Shown here: positions 32,910-43,360 of the stretch, in pieces
Layout of the letters: each line of letters opens with the position of its first letter
Numbering within the stretch: the stretch's first letter is position 1
Source of the DNA: Vescimonas sanitatis
Lineage (GTDB): Bacteria > Bacillota > Clostridia > Oscillospirales > Oscillospiraceae
DNA: 64,000 nt
Assembly (NCBI RefSeq): GCF_049060325.1
Contig: NZ_JBMGPW010000009.1
Coordinates: 1-64,000, forward strand
Direction of reading: 5' to 3'
The notes under the pieces: model-generated
The model's database searches: none
Seen by the model: only the letters and a program-made list of their open reading frames with translations
Told to the model about the DNA's origin: nothing
Made by a program: the position numbers and the translations under genes

Positions 32910-33578
32910 ATGCGGATCAATTTGGGGAACACCCCGCTTTTTCGCGGCATGACACCGCCGGACATCGAGGAAATACTATGCTGCCTGCGCGCCGCAGAGC
33001 GCACCTATAAAAAGGGCGCGGTCATCCTGCCGGAGGGGACGCCTACGGAGCAGCTGGGTGTGGTGCTGTCCGGCCGTGTCATCATCGAGATGGGGGATGT
33101 GTGGGGCAACAACAGCGTCCTCAGCAGCGTGGGCGCGGGCGGCATCTTTGCGGAGGCGTATGCCTGCGCGCCGGGTGAGCCGCTGATGGTCAACGTCACC
33201 GCCGCCGAGGACACGGAGGTGCTGCTATTGCACATCGGGCAGGTGCTGGAGCCCTGCGCCAAGGTGTGTCCCCGCCATTTCCGGCTGCTGCGGAACCTGC
33301 TGACCCTCTCCGCCGGGAAGAATTTGCAGCTCTCACGCCGGGTGCTGCACACCTCGCCCAAGTCCATCCGCAAGCGGCTGCTGTCCTATTTCTCGGAGTG
33401 CATCAAGCGCACCGGCAGCTATGAATTCGACATACCCTACAACCGCCAGCAGCTGGCGGACTACCTGAACGTGGAGCGCAGCGCGCTGAGCAATGAGCTG
33501 TCCCTCATGCAGCGGGACGGGCTGATCCGGTATGAGAAAAACCACTTTGCCGTGACGGAACAACTGGGGCAGCGGTGA
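32910..33578 (+). CDS. Crp/Fnr-family regulator
   Basis: The 222-residue protein has a cyclic-nucleotide-type sensor domain (LFRGMTPPDIEEIL, GTPTEQLGVVLSGRVII) and a C-terminal helix-turn-helix (IPYNRQQLADYLNVERSALSNELSLMQRDGLI). Cys residues in the N-terminal half (ILCCL, EPCAKVC) could respond to redox or metal clusters. Relatives next to hcp-type genes sense NO. The ATG at 32910 has AAAAGGAG upstream. The target is probably the divergent ferredoxin-rubredoxin operon. Confidence 0.88.
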   Translation: MRINLGNTPLFRGMTPPDIEEILCCLRAAERTYKKGAVILPEGTPTEQLGVVLSGRVIIEMGDVWGNNSVLSSVGAGGIFAEAYACAPGEPLMVNVTAAEDTEVLLLHIGQVLEPCAKVCPRHFRLLRNLLTLSAGKNLQLSRRVLHTSPKSIRKRLLSYFSECIKRTGSYEFDIPYNRQQLADYLNVERSALSNELSLMQRDGLIRYEKNHFAVTEQLGQR

Positions 33579-34342
33579 AGAAAAACAGGGAAGCGTGCGG
33601 CGTGGTAGGATGGTTCGCTTTTGTCGGCGTGTGCGCTATAAGTGTGCTGCGAACCGGCTTTTTGAGATTTGTTGACCTTTCAACGAAAAAATTTGACTTA
33701 ATTAGGCAAATAATAGTATTCTACTATGATGGCCGTTTTGCTATCCCTGCCAAACTCATGTTCTGGGGAAACATTCTATTTCCGGCCATTACATTACTTT
33801 GGTCTGGATTCTGGCTGATTAGAAAGAGAAAAACCGGCGTTTCTACCCTACTTCCGGGACTGCTGGTATGCACAGTTCTGAACACGGTTATGGCCGCCAG
33901 TGTGCCGGCTTTGACCAGTCGATATTGCGGAGTTCCTGTCCGACTTTGTTTCCCTCTACGGCGAAAAGCGGTGGGGCGTGCCCATGTACGACAGCCAAAA
34001 GTGGTCTTTCACTCCCTCCGCCATTCCAGCACCACCTATAAGCTGAAGCTGAACCACGGCGACCTGAAGGCCACTCAGGGCGATACTGGACACGCTCAGA
34101 TCGACATGATCACCAGCGTGTATGCCCACATTCTGGACGAGGATCGGAAGATCAACACCCAGAAGTTTGAGAGCGCCTTCTATGCCAATCCTGATCTGCG
34201 TTCGGTTCGTCCCCCGGAAGAACCAAAGGAATCGGCTCCCGCCACATTGGATTTGGAGGCCCTGGTGGAACAGCTTCGCAAGTCGCCGGAACTGGCCAAC
34301 ACACTGGCTGCATTGCTGGTGTCGGCCCCATCCGAAAAATAG
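33575..34342 (+). pseudogene. Chimeric remnant ending in tyrosine recombinase C-terminus
   Basis: One open frame joins unrelated pieces. The first 110 residues resemble a piece of membrane protein (FAIPAKLMFWGNILFPAITLLW). The last 110 hold the catalytic end of a phage/ICE integrase (FHSLRHSSTTYKLKLNHGDL, GDTGHAQIDMITSVYAHI). The integrase N-terminus and catalytic Arg region are missing, and a different frame over 33915-34020 also looks coding, which points to a frameshift. It lies 190 bases from tRNA-Arg and marks an old insertion. Confidence 0.7.
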
Positions 34343-34531
34343 GGCGGGAAAATCGTATTAGCAAATCGGCGTTTTTTATTAGCAAGGCCGGAAAAATAGT
34401 TCGAAGCCAATTAGCAGGCATACAGCGGAAAATGTATAAAATCGTTCCGGCGGAGCGGCAAGAATGCTCCGAAGAAACGATAACAAAAAACCGCTGTAAA
34501 CCATCGAAAAACGGCTTACAGCGGTCATTTT

Positions 34532-34608
34532 TGGCACCCCCGGCTGGGTTCGAACCAGTGGCCTGTCGCTTAGGAGGCGACCGCTCTATCCAACTGAGCT
34601 ACGGGGGC
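34532..34608 (-). tRNA. tRNA-Arg (anticodon CCU), CCA encoded
   Basis: The minus strand folds as a cloverleaf: acceptor GCCCCCG/CGGGGGT (one G-U pair), D-arm GCTCAGTTGGATAGAGC, anticodon stem GTCGC/GCGAC with loop CTCCTAA, and T-loop TTCGAAC. Discriminator G is followed by encoded CCA. It reads AGG codons. Confidence 0.9.
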
Positions 34609-34634
34609 TTATACAACAAATATTCAATTTTACA

Positions 34635-34701
34635 GGGCTCCAGGATTCGAACGATTCGATTTTTAGGAGGCGGTCGCTCTATCCAACTGAGCTACGGAGG
34701 C
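34635..34701 (-). pseudogene. Decayed tRNA-Arg copy
   Basis: The 5' half matches the neighbouring tRNA-Arg (D-arm and CTCCTAA anticodon loop nearly identical), but the 3' side of the anticodon stem (AAATC) and the 3' acceptor strand no longer pair. It looks like a tRNA whose 3' half was replaced, as imprecise integration or excision at a tRNA site would leave. Confidence 0.65.
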
Positions 34702-34775
34702 GTGTGCAACTGGTATTGTACCGTAGGCGGCGGCATTTGTCAACGGCGGCGCGGCGAAAAAGTTGACGAAAGGGC

Positions 34776-34804
34776 TTGCAATCGGTCCTTTGCAGGCATA
34801 TAAT
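34776..34804 (+). promoter_or_regulatory. Promoter of typA
   Basis: TTGCAA (34776-34781), a 17-bp spacer and TATAAT (34799-34804) lie 44 bases before the TTG start. Confidence 0.7.
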
Positions 34805-34847
34805 ACAAAGGTTAGTGAATTTACCCGAGAGAAAGGGGTTTTTACCT

Positions 34848-36677
<1,830 letters not shown>

Positions 36678-36684
36678 ATTATGT

Positions 36685-36720
36685 AAACCAAAAGACCGGC
36701 GAAAGCCGGTCTTTTGGTTT
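36685..36720 (+). terminator. Terminator of typA
   Basis: Perfect 16-bp arms (36685-36700/36705-36720) close on a GAAA tetraloop; the descending arm ends in T-rich sequence. Confidence 0.85.
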
Positions 36721-36736
36721 ATGTGGGGAGGATGTA

Positions 36737-36835
36737 ATGTCTGGCTGCGGCGATTGTAAGCAGTGCTGTATGACCCGGTGCGGAAATTCTGGTACGGTAA
36801 GGTCGTGGACACAAAAACAAGTTTACATAATATAA
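36737..36835 (+). CDS. Possible 32-residue Cys-rich peptide
   Basis: An ATG with GGGGAGG nine bases upstream opens a 32-codon frame whose first half has five Cys (MSGCGDCKQCCMTRC). It may be a metal- or cluster-binding microprotein or the start of a broken gene, since the end is not conserved-looking and a truncated gene follows. Confidence 0.35.
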   Translation: MSGCGDCKQCCMTRCGNSGTVRSWTQKQVYII

Positions 36836-36840
36836 ACATT

Positions 36841-37026
36841 ATGTGCCCAACCATGAGTCTGGCGGCCACCATTATTTTCAGCATGATCTTAGGCGGTGCG
36901 CCGGTGTGGCAGCTGCCCGCCATCTGGGCGGGGACGCTTATCAAGAACTTCCCCATGGCGTTTTTCTGGAATATGTTTGCCGCCGCACCCTTTACCAACT
37001 GGGCCTGCGGAAAGCTGTTCGAATAA
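36841..37026 (+). pseudogene. 3' fragment of a DUF2798-like membrane protein
   Basis: The 61 residues from ATG 36841 (CPTMSLAATIIFSMILGG, LIKNFPMAFFWNMFAAAPF) correspond to the second half of a two-repeat DUF2798 membrane protein. The first half is missing and no ribosome site precedes this ATG. It is probably a deletion product. Confidence 0.55.
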
Positions 37027-37057
37027 AAGAGCGCTCCCCCGCCGGGGGAGCGCTCTT
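37027..37057. terminator. Bidirectional terminator
   Basis: Perfect 14-bp arms (37027-37040/37044-37057) with a three-base loop separate the convergent fragment and the GH25 gene. Confidence 0.85.
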
Positions 37058-37059
37058 GC

Positions 37060-37986
37060 TTACATTACCGGCACGAACTCCACGTTCAGGTCCACGATCT
37101 CGTTGACGCCGTCCAGCCGTGCGCCGTGGTCATACTGCCACACATCGAAGCGGTAGTAGAAGTCCGGATAGTCGCCGGGATCAGCGATCCACAGGGCGAT
37201 GTTCCCCATAGAGGGCAGATCATAGCGGTAGTAGCCCTGCTGGCGGTTCATGTACACCCCGGCCTCATAGCCGCCCTGTTCGATCAAGGCGCAGAAAGTC
37301 CGGGCCTGGGAGGTCAGCAGGAATTCGTTGTTGTGCAGTGTGCGGGAGTCCTCCTGCTGTACCGGCTCCCAGTCGTAGTACACCGGCAGGTCCAGGTCGC
37401 GGCCATCCAGCAGCTGCAGGGCGTACAGGGCCTCCTGGGCGGCCTCCTGCACGGTGGCGGCCTGGGAGAAGAAATACACGCCCACGTCGATGCCGGCGGC
37501 CCTGGCCCCGCTGTAATAGCTGTCGAAGGACCGGTCCGGGTACAGGGAGCCCTTCTCGCCGTAGCCCCGCAGACCCAGGCGCAGATAGGCAAAGTCGACG
37601 CCCTGCCGCTTCAGCGCCGCCCAGTCGATGGTGCCCTGGTGGTTAGACACGTCCACGCCCCAGCGGGTGGCGTATTCCGCGCCCAGATAGCGGACGCGGA
37701 CGCCGTCGCTGCCGTCGTCGTTGGTGTCCCGGCGGAAGTCCTCCTGCGCCAGGCCGCTGGCGGGGATACCCTCATGGGGCGTCATCCACACCATGTTAAA
37801 TCCGTCGTTGATATATACTTGCCCCGCGTGGGGATCGGCCTCCGGCTCCTGCCGGGCGCTGCCGCCCCGCAGGGACAGAACGACCGCCGTCAGCAGTCCG
37901 CCAACCACCAGCACCGCCGCGACCAGCAGCAGCACCGGCAGCAGACGCCGCCGCGGCCGGCGGCGGGGCGGGGAAATTCGATCCAT
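37060..37986 (-). CDS. GH25 muramidase, membrane-anchored
   Basis: The 308-residue protein has an Arg-rich cytosolic start, a membrane helix (about 15-40), a 60-residue linker and a GH25 lysozyme domain. Catalytic acids sit in WGVDVSNHQGTIDW and in the DWEP strand (VYYDWEP). It cleaves the MurNAc-GlcNAc bond of peptidoglycan from the outer face. It is the last gene of a minus-strand run with rlmA two bases upstream, so it is probably a housekeeping wall enzyme, not a phage endolysin. Confidence 0.92.
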   Translation of the reverse strand: MDRISPPRRRPRRRLLPVLLLVAAVLVVGGLLTAVVLSLRGGSARQEPEADPHAGQVYINDGFNMVWMTPHEGIPASGLAQEDFRRDTNDDGSDGVRVRYLGAEYATRWGVDVSNHQGTIDWAALKRQGVDFAYLRLGLRGYGEKGSLYPDRSFDSYYSGARAAGIDVGVYFFSQAATVQEAAQEALYALQLLDGRDLDLPVYYDWEPVQQEDSRTLHNNEFLLTSQARTFCALIEQGGYEAGVYMNRQQGYYRYDLPSMGNIALWIADPGDYPDFYYRFDVWQYDHGARLDGVNEIVDLNVEFVPVM

Positions 37987-37988
37987 AG

Positions 37989-38816
37989 TTATCCCTCCTT
38001 TTCGAAAACGTGTATGTCAAAGGCGATGCGGCAGTCCAGCCGCGTGAGTTTACATAATTTTTCAACGCCGGCCTTCGGCGTTTTCCAGCAGTAGGGCGTC
38101 ATGCCGAACAGCGCCTGTATGTCCGCCGGATCCTCCAGATGGATAACGTCCCGTACGTGTCGGATGCTCACATACCGGAAGCCCTCATAGGGCGTCTCCT
38201 TCACCTCATTGACATAGGGGTGGTCATAGAGCACCTGCTTCATCTCCCACAGATGCATTTCTCCGGGCACCACATAGATAAAGTGCCCGCCGGGCCGCAG
38301 CACACGGCGGAATTCCTCGATGGCCAGCGGCGAGAAGCAGTTGATGAGCAGGTCTACGGACCCGTCTGCCGCCGGCAGGCGGTAGGAGGAGGCCACAGCG
38401 AACTGCACGTTTTTCTCCCGCTTAGCTGCCAGACGCAGTATGGGCTTGGAGATATCGATCCCGGCCATCACCGGCGTCTTCCCAGCCTCACACAGGGCAC
38501 GATAGATGCCCGCGGTGTAGTAGCCCTCGCCGCAGCCGTTGTCCAGCACCGCCGGGGCATCGCCGGTCAACTCCACAGCGAGTTGACATAATTCTTCGCA
38601 TAGCGGGGCGTAGTAGCCCTTTTCCAGAAAGGCGTGCCGCGCCGCGGCCATAGCCTTGTCATCGCCGGGGGTTTTGGAGTGCTTCCGGTTCACCGGCAGC
38701 AGATAGGTATAGCCCTCCCTGGCGATGTCGAAGCAGTGGCCGGCGGGGCAGAGATAGCTGCCCTCCCGCCGCGTCAGCGCGCCGCCGCACATGGGGCAGA
38801 CGAACAGACTGTTCAT
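37989..38816 (-). CDS. rlmA: 23S rRNA guanine-N1 methyltransferase
   Basis: The 275-residue protein has the N-terminal zinc site of RlmA (CPMCGGAL and LCPAGHCFD), GYTYLLPVNRKHSKTPGDD, and methyltransferase motif I VLDNGCGEGYYTAGI. It methylates a G in helix 35 of 23S rRNA; members of the RlmA-II branch confer tylosin resistance in producers. The start overlaps the MATE gene stop by four bases. Two AT-rich motif copies (38049 and 38583) fall inside this gene. Confidence 0.92.
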   Translation of the reverse strand: MNSLFVCPMCGGALTRREGSYLCPAGHCFDIAREGYTYLLPVNRKHSKTPGDDKAMAAARHAFLEKGYYAPLCEELCQLAVELTGDAPAVLDNGCGEGYYTAGIYRALCEAGKTPVMAGIDISKPILRLAAKREKNVQFAVASSYRLPAADGSVDLLINCFSPLAIEEFRRVLRPGGHFIYVVPGEMHLWEMKQVLYDHPYVNEVKETPYEGFRYVSIRHVRDVIHLEDPADIQALFGMTPYCWKTPKAGVEKLCKLTRLDCRIAFDIHVFEKEG

Positions 38817-40204
38817 CGCTCACCCTCCGGCAGTGTCACGTCGTGTATCCATTTACGGGACCGGATGCGCCACAGGCAGATGGGACACTTGATAAAGCTC
38901 TCCGCCTGTATGGCCAGCGACACGAACCAGGGATCCGCGTCCAGCACCAGCGCCAGCAGGGCCGTCAGCGGCAGCGCCACCAGCCACTGGGGACCCAGAT
39001 CCAGTGCCGTGGACCAGAACACATCGCCGCCTGCCCGCAGGATACCGGTGACGGCGGAGATGGAGTAGGCGTGGAAGGGGATGCAGGCGAAGCCCGTCAC
39101 CGCAAGGGTGGTGGCAAGATGGGCACTGAGGTCGTACAGCTTGAACAGTGGGAAGACCACCGGCTGGAACAGCAGCGGTACCAGCGCCAGGGCGATGACG
39201 GCCAGTGCGGCGCCCACCAGTATCGTCACCCAGGACAGCGTCCTGGACAGGTCCATCAGCTCATCGTGGCTCTGTCCCTCACCGATGGCCTTGCCGATCA
39301 TCACGGCGGTGGCGGCGCCCAGACCAAAGCACACCACCAGGAACAGGCGGTTCAGGTTGCCCATGACGGCGTTGGCCGCCAGAAACTCTACCGAGATGGC
39401 CATGTGTCCCAGAATGACGGTGAGCAGGCTGTTGCCCAGCCCCCAGAACAGCTCGTTGGCCATCACCGGCGAGGCGTATTTCACGAACCGGCGCAGCATC
39501 TCCCAGCCCGGACGGAGGAGCGCCTTCAGGTCCAGGGGGATGACCCGGCTCCGCAGGGCGCAGAACAGGCATACGGCGAACTCCGCCACGCGGGAGAGCA
39601 GCGTGGCGATGGCCGCGCCCTCCACGCCCAGCATGGGAAAGCCGCACTTGCCGAAGATCAGCAGGTAGTTCATGCCGGTATTCAGCACTGTGGACATACC
39701 AAACAGCTTCATGCCGAAGCTGGCGTTCTCCACGCTGCGCTGCGCGCTGACGTAGATAGACGAGAGCATATTGAACACATAGGAGAAGCCGATGACCCGC
39801 AGGTACGGCGCGCCAAGCAGGGACAGATGGTGCTTGTTGCTCATCAGGTCCATGATCTGTACTGGCCACAGGAACAGCGCCAGCGCGATGACCAGCGCCA
39901 GAGCCACGCCCAGCCCCGCCGCCACGCCGATGGCGCGGCTGATGCTGGTCAGGTCCTTTTTGCCCCAGTACTGGCTGATCAGGATGCCCACGCCGGACTG
40001 GACGCCGAACACGATGGAGATCAGCAGGAATACCGGCACGTTGGCCGCTGTTACCGCCGCCATCTCATTGTTGCCCAGCTGGCTGACCATCAGTGTGTCG
40101 ATCAGGCCCAGAGAGAAAGTGATCAGGTTTTGCAGGGCGATGGGCCCGGTCAGCCGGAGCAGATATCCGTAGAAGGCCTTGTCGCGCTTCAGAGCTTGCA
40201 GCAT
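38813..40204 (-). CDS. MATE-family efflux transporter
   Basis: The 463-residue protein has about twelve membrane helices in two halves of the MATE fold, beginning with LTGPIALQNLITFSLGLIDTLMVSQLG and the repeat start LLRPGWEMLRRFVKYASPVMANELFW. It exports cationic drugs or metabolites using Na+ or H+. It lies 28 bases after the cysteine desulfurase gene and is coupled to rlmA. The substrate is not predictable. Confidence 0.92.
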   Translation of the reverse strand: MLQALKRDKAFYGYLLRLTGPIALQNLITFSLGLIDTLMVSQLGNNEMAAVTAANVPVFLLISIVFGVQSGVGILISQYWGKKDLTSISRAIGVAAGLGVALALVIALALFLWPVQIMDLMSNKHHLSLLGAPYLRVIGFSYVFNMLSSIYVSAQRSVENASFGMKLFGMSTVLNTGMNYLLIFGKCGFPMLGVEGAAIATLLSRVAEFAVCLFCALRSRVIPLDLKALLRPGWEMLRRFVKYASPVMANELFWGLGNSLLTVILGHMAISVEFLAANAVMGNLNRLFLVVCFGLGAATAVMIGKAIGEGQSHDELMDLSRTLSWVTILVGAALAVIALALVPLLFQPVVFPLFKLYDLSAHLATTLAVTGFACIPFHAYSISAVTGILRAGGDVFWSTALDLGPQWLVALPLTALLALVLDADPWFVSLAIQAESFIKCPICLWRIRSRKWIHDVTLPEGER

Positions 40205-40232
40205 GGTTCACCTCATTAAGAAAATTGGATTA

Positions 40233-41366
40233 TCAAAGCATGGGGAAGCGGCTGTCCCGGTGGGCGAGCAGCGCCTGGCACAGGACATCCACGTCCTCCC
40301 GTGTATTGTCAGGGGAGAAGGAGATACGGATCACGCCGGCGGCAGTCTTTTTGTCCAGCCCCAGAGCGGAGACCACATGGCTCGCCTTCCCCTGATGGCA
40401 GGCAGAGCCTGCGGAGATGCAGATGCCCTGCGCACCCAGGTCCGTTACGATGTTGGCGCTGGGATACCCTACCAGCGACACCGCCAGAATGTGGGGGGCC
40501 GTACCCTCGCCCACGGGGACCACGCCGCCCATGGCCAGCAGCTTCTCCCGGCAATAGGCCTTCAGTCCGGCCATGTGGGCCAGCTTGGCGTCATAATCGG
40601 CCAGCCGCAGCTCCACCGCCTTGGCAAAGCCGGCGATCTGGGCCGTGGCCTCGGTGCCGGAGCGCGCGCCGCGCTCCTGTCCGCCGCCGGGCAGCAGGGG
40701 GCGGGGGTTCCGCACCCGGGGACCGATGTACAGCGCGCCCACGCCCTTTGGCCCGCCGACCTTGTGACCGGACAGGCTCATCAGGTCTACGCCCCAGCCC
40801 TCCGGGTCGCAGGGGACCTTCAAAAAGCCCTGCACCGCGTCGCAGTGCAGCAGGGCAGGGGAGCCCTTCTCCCGCAGCAGGGCAGCGATGTCCGCCGCGG
40901 GAAATACGCAGCCCGTCTCGTTGTTCACCAGCATCACAGACACCAGGGCGGTGTCCTCCCGCAGGGCATCCGCCACCTGTTCGGCGGTGACATTGCCGTC
41001 CCGTCCTGGCTTCAGATAGGTGACCTCATACCCCTGCTGGGCCAGCAGCTTGCAGGGCTCCAGAACGGCGCTGTGCTCCACGGCGGTGGTGATGATGTGT
41101 CTGCCCCTGTGCCGGTTCTGCCACAGGGCGGCCTGTATGGCCCAGTTGTCGCTCTCCGTGCCGCAGGAGGTGAAGTACAGGCGCTCTGCGGGGCAGCCCA
41201 GCGCCCCGGCGATGACGGCCCGCCAGCCCTCCACGGCTTTTTTCATCTCCACCCCTATGGGGTATTGGGAGGAGGGATTGCCAAAGTGCGCCGTCAGCAC
41301 CTCGTACATGGCGTCGGCCACGGCTTTGGGCACCGGCGTGGTGGCGGCGTTATCAAAATAGACCAT
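40233..41366 (-). CDS. Cysteine desulfurase family protein
   Basis: The 377-residue PLP enzyme has the cofactor Lys in SLSGHKVGGPKGVGALYI, the His in TTAVEHSAVLEP and the active-site Cys in ISAGSACHQGKASHVV. It transfers sulfur from cysteine for Fe-S clusters or tRNA thiolation. A U-type scaffold gene is absent, and the divergent gene is mtaB, an Fe-S tRNA methylthiotransferase, which suggests a link to tRNA modification. AGGAGG precedes the start. Confidence 0.92.
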   Translation of the reverse strand: MVYFDNAATTPVPKAVADAMYEVLTAHFGNPSSQYPIGVEMKKAVEGWRAVIAGALGCPAERLYFTSCGTESDNWAIQAALWQNRHRGRHIITTAVEHSAVLEPCKLLAQQGYEVTYLKPGRDGNVTAEQVADALREDTALVSVMLVNNETGCVFPAADIAALLREKGSPALLHCDAVQGFLKVPCDPEGWGVDLMSLSGHKVGGPKGVGALYIGPRVRNPRPLLPGGGQERGARSGTEATAQIAGFAKAVELRLADYDAKLAHMAGLKAYCREKLLAMGGVVPVGEGTAPHILAVSLVGYPSANIVTDLGAQGICISAGSACHQGKASHVVSALGLDKKTAAGVIRISFSPDNTREDVDVLCQALLAHRDSRFPML

Positions 41367-41502
41367 AGAGAGCCTCCTGTTTCACGAACGGGTCTTGAAA
41401 GACACGGTAAAATACAGTATAATAAACCGATCAAAAAGCGGGAGTGAAAAACACCTTCACCCGTGAAACCTTATTATACGATAGAATAGGGGAAAGTGCA
41501 AG

Positions 41503-42786
41503 ATGCGTGTTGCCATCTATACCTTGGGCTGCAAGGTGAACCAATACGAGACACAGGCCATGGAGCAGGAGCTGCTGCGCCGCGGTCATACGCTGGTGCC
41601 CGCCGAGACAGAGGCCGACGGCTATATCGTCAACACCTGCTCCGTCACCGCCATCAGTGACAAGAAATCCCGGCAGATGATCCGCCGGTGTCATAAGCTG
41701 AACCCCAACGCGGTGGTGGCCGCCTGCGGCTGTTATGTGCAGACCCACCCGGAGGTGGTGGCGGCACTGGACGTGGACCTGCTGGCCGGTACCGGTGACC
41801 GCATGGCGTTTCTGGACCTGTTCGAGCAGGCAGCCCACGAGAAGGAGCCGGTGAGACTGTTGGACGACGCCCTGCGCCGCCGGGAATTCGAGGTGCTGCC
41901 CGCCGGCGGCATGGCCGAGCGCACCCGGGCCATGCTGAAGGTAGAGGACGGCTGTGTGAATTTCTGCACCTACTGCATCATCCCCTACGCCCGCGGTCCG
42001 GTGCGCTCCCTGCCGCTGGCGACGGCCGTAGCCCAGACGGAGCAGCTGCGGCGCGAGGGATACCGTGAGCTGGTGCTCACCGGTATCGAGATATCCTCCT
42101 GGGGCCACGATCTGAAAAACGGCCAAAGCCTCATCGACCTGCTGGAGGCGGTATCCGCCGCCGCGGGGGATATGCGTCTGCGGCTGGGGAGCCTGGAGCC
42201 CCGTACCATCACCGAGGACTTCTGCCGCCGGGCGTCGAAGCTGCCCAACCTGTGCCCCCACTTCCACCTGTCCCTGCAGTCCGGCTGTGACGAGACGCTG
42301 CGCCGCATGAACCGGAAGTACGACACGGCACGGTTTTACGAGTCCGTCACACTGCTGCGGCAGTATTTCCACCGGCCCGCCGTCACCACCGATCTGATCT
42401 GCGGCTTCCCCGACGAGACGGACAGGGAGTTCGGACAGACCATGGCCTTTATCGAAAAGTGCGCCTTCGCGGATATGCACGTCTTTCCCTATTCCGTCCG
42501 TCCCGGCACCAAGGCGGCGGAGCTGGTGCAGTTCAGCGCCGCGGTAAAGGAGGAACGGACCCGCCGCGCCGTGGCCGTGGCCCGGACCATGCACCGCGCC
42601 TATCTGGAGGGCTGCGTGGGGCAGACCTACCCGGTGCTCTATGAGCAGGAGAAGGACGGCCTCTACACCGGCCACGCCCCCAACTACTGTGAGGTGTGCG
42701 TCCGCGCCGAAGATTTACATAATAAAATTATCGATACAAAAATAGTCGGTATAGATGGTGATGTACTGATAGGAGAGTTGACATAA
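41503..42786 (+). CDS. mtaB: tRNA t6A37 methylthiotransferase MtaB
   Basis: The 427-residue radical-SAM enzyme has the N-terminal cluster Cys10, Cys46 and Cys75, the radical SAM motif Cys151/155/158 in DGCVNFCTYCIIPYARG, and a C-terminal TRAM domain. It converts t6A to ms2t6A at position 37 of ANN-reading tRNAs. The last 25 codons are unusually AT-rich and hold a copy of the repeated TTTACATAAT motif. It is followed one base later by the nucleotidase gene. Confidence 0.95.
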   Translation: MRVAIYTLGCKVNQYETQAMEQELLRRGHTLVPAETEADGYIVNTCSVTAISDKKSRQMIRRCHKLNPNAVVAACGCYVQTHPEVVAALDVDLLAGTGDRMAFLDLFEQAAHEKEPVRLLDDALRRREFEVLPAGGMAERTRAMLKVEDGCVNFCTYCIIPYARGPVRSLPLATAVAQTEQLRREGYRELVLTGIEISSWGHDLKNGQSLIDLLEAVSAAAGDMRLRLGSLEPRTITEDFCRRASKLPNLCPHFHLSLQSGCDETLRRMNRKYDTARFYESVTLLRQYFHRPAVTTDLICGFPDETDREFGQTMAFIEKCAFADMHVFPYSVRPGTKAAELVQFSAAVKEERTRRAVAVARTMHRAYLEGCVGQTYPVLYEQEKDGLYTGHAPNYCEVCVRAEDLHNKIIDTKIVGIDGDVLIGELT

Positions 42787-42787
42787 C

Positions 42788-43360
42788 ATGAACCACTTTT
42801 TCGCCTATATCAACCGTATGCGCTTCATCCAGCGCTGGTCGCTCATGCGGAACAGCTACACGGAGAACATCCAGGAGCACAGCCACCAGACGGCGGTGCT
42901 GGCCCACGCGCTGGCGGTGCTGCGCAACGAGCGCTTCGGCGGCCAGGTGGACGTCGGCGCCGTGGCCGTGGCGGCGCTGTATCACGACGCCGGCGAGATA
43001 CTCACCGGCGATATGCCCACCCCCATCAAGTATTACAACCCCGGCATCCGCGACGCCTACAAGGCCGTGGAGCAGGTGGCGGAGGACAAGCTCCTCTCCA
43101 TGCTGCCGGAGGACCTGCGTCCCGCCTACGAGGATGCCCTCCGTCCCGCCGACCCGGAGATCGAGCAGCTGGTGAGGGCGGCGGATAAGCTCTCCGCCCA
43201 CATCAAGTGCATCGAGGAGCTGAAGGCCGGCAACACCGAGTTCCGTCAGGCCGCCGCCCAGACCGCCGCCGCCATGGACGCCATGGCCCTGCCGGAGCTG
43301 GACTATTTCCGCGAGCATTTCCTGCCCAGCTATTCGCTGACATTAGACGAACTGGAATAG
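42788..43360 (+). CDS. yfbR: HD-domain 5'-deoxynucleotidase, YfbR type
   Basis: The 190-residue HD hydrolase has NIQEHSHQTAVLAHAL, the metal pair LYHDAGEILTGDMPTPIKY and the C-terminal Asp in RAADKLSAHIKC, matching YfbR. It removes phosphate from deoxynucleoside monophosphates. It follows mtaB by one base and has GGAGAG upstream. Confidence 0.9.
   Translation: MNHFFAYINRMRFIQRWSLMRNSYTENIQEHSHQTAVLAHALAVLRNERFGGQVDVGAVAVAALYHDAGEILTGDMPTPIKYYNPGIRDAYKAVEQVAEDKLLSMLPEDLRPAYEDALRPADPEIEQLVRAADKLSAHIKCIEELKAGNTEFRQAAAQTAAAMDAMALPELDYFREHFLPSYSLTLDELE

Noticed and set aside
34635..34701. Second tRNA as a functional tRNA-Arg
   Set aside because: The 3' anticodon stem and acceptor strand do not pair with the 5' half.
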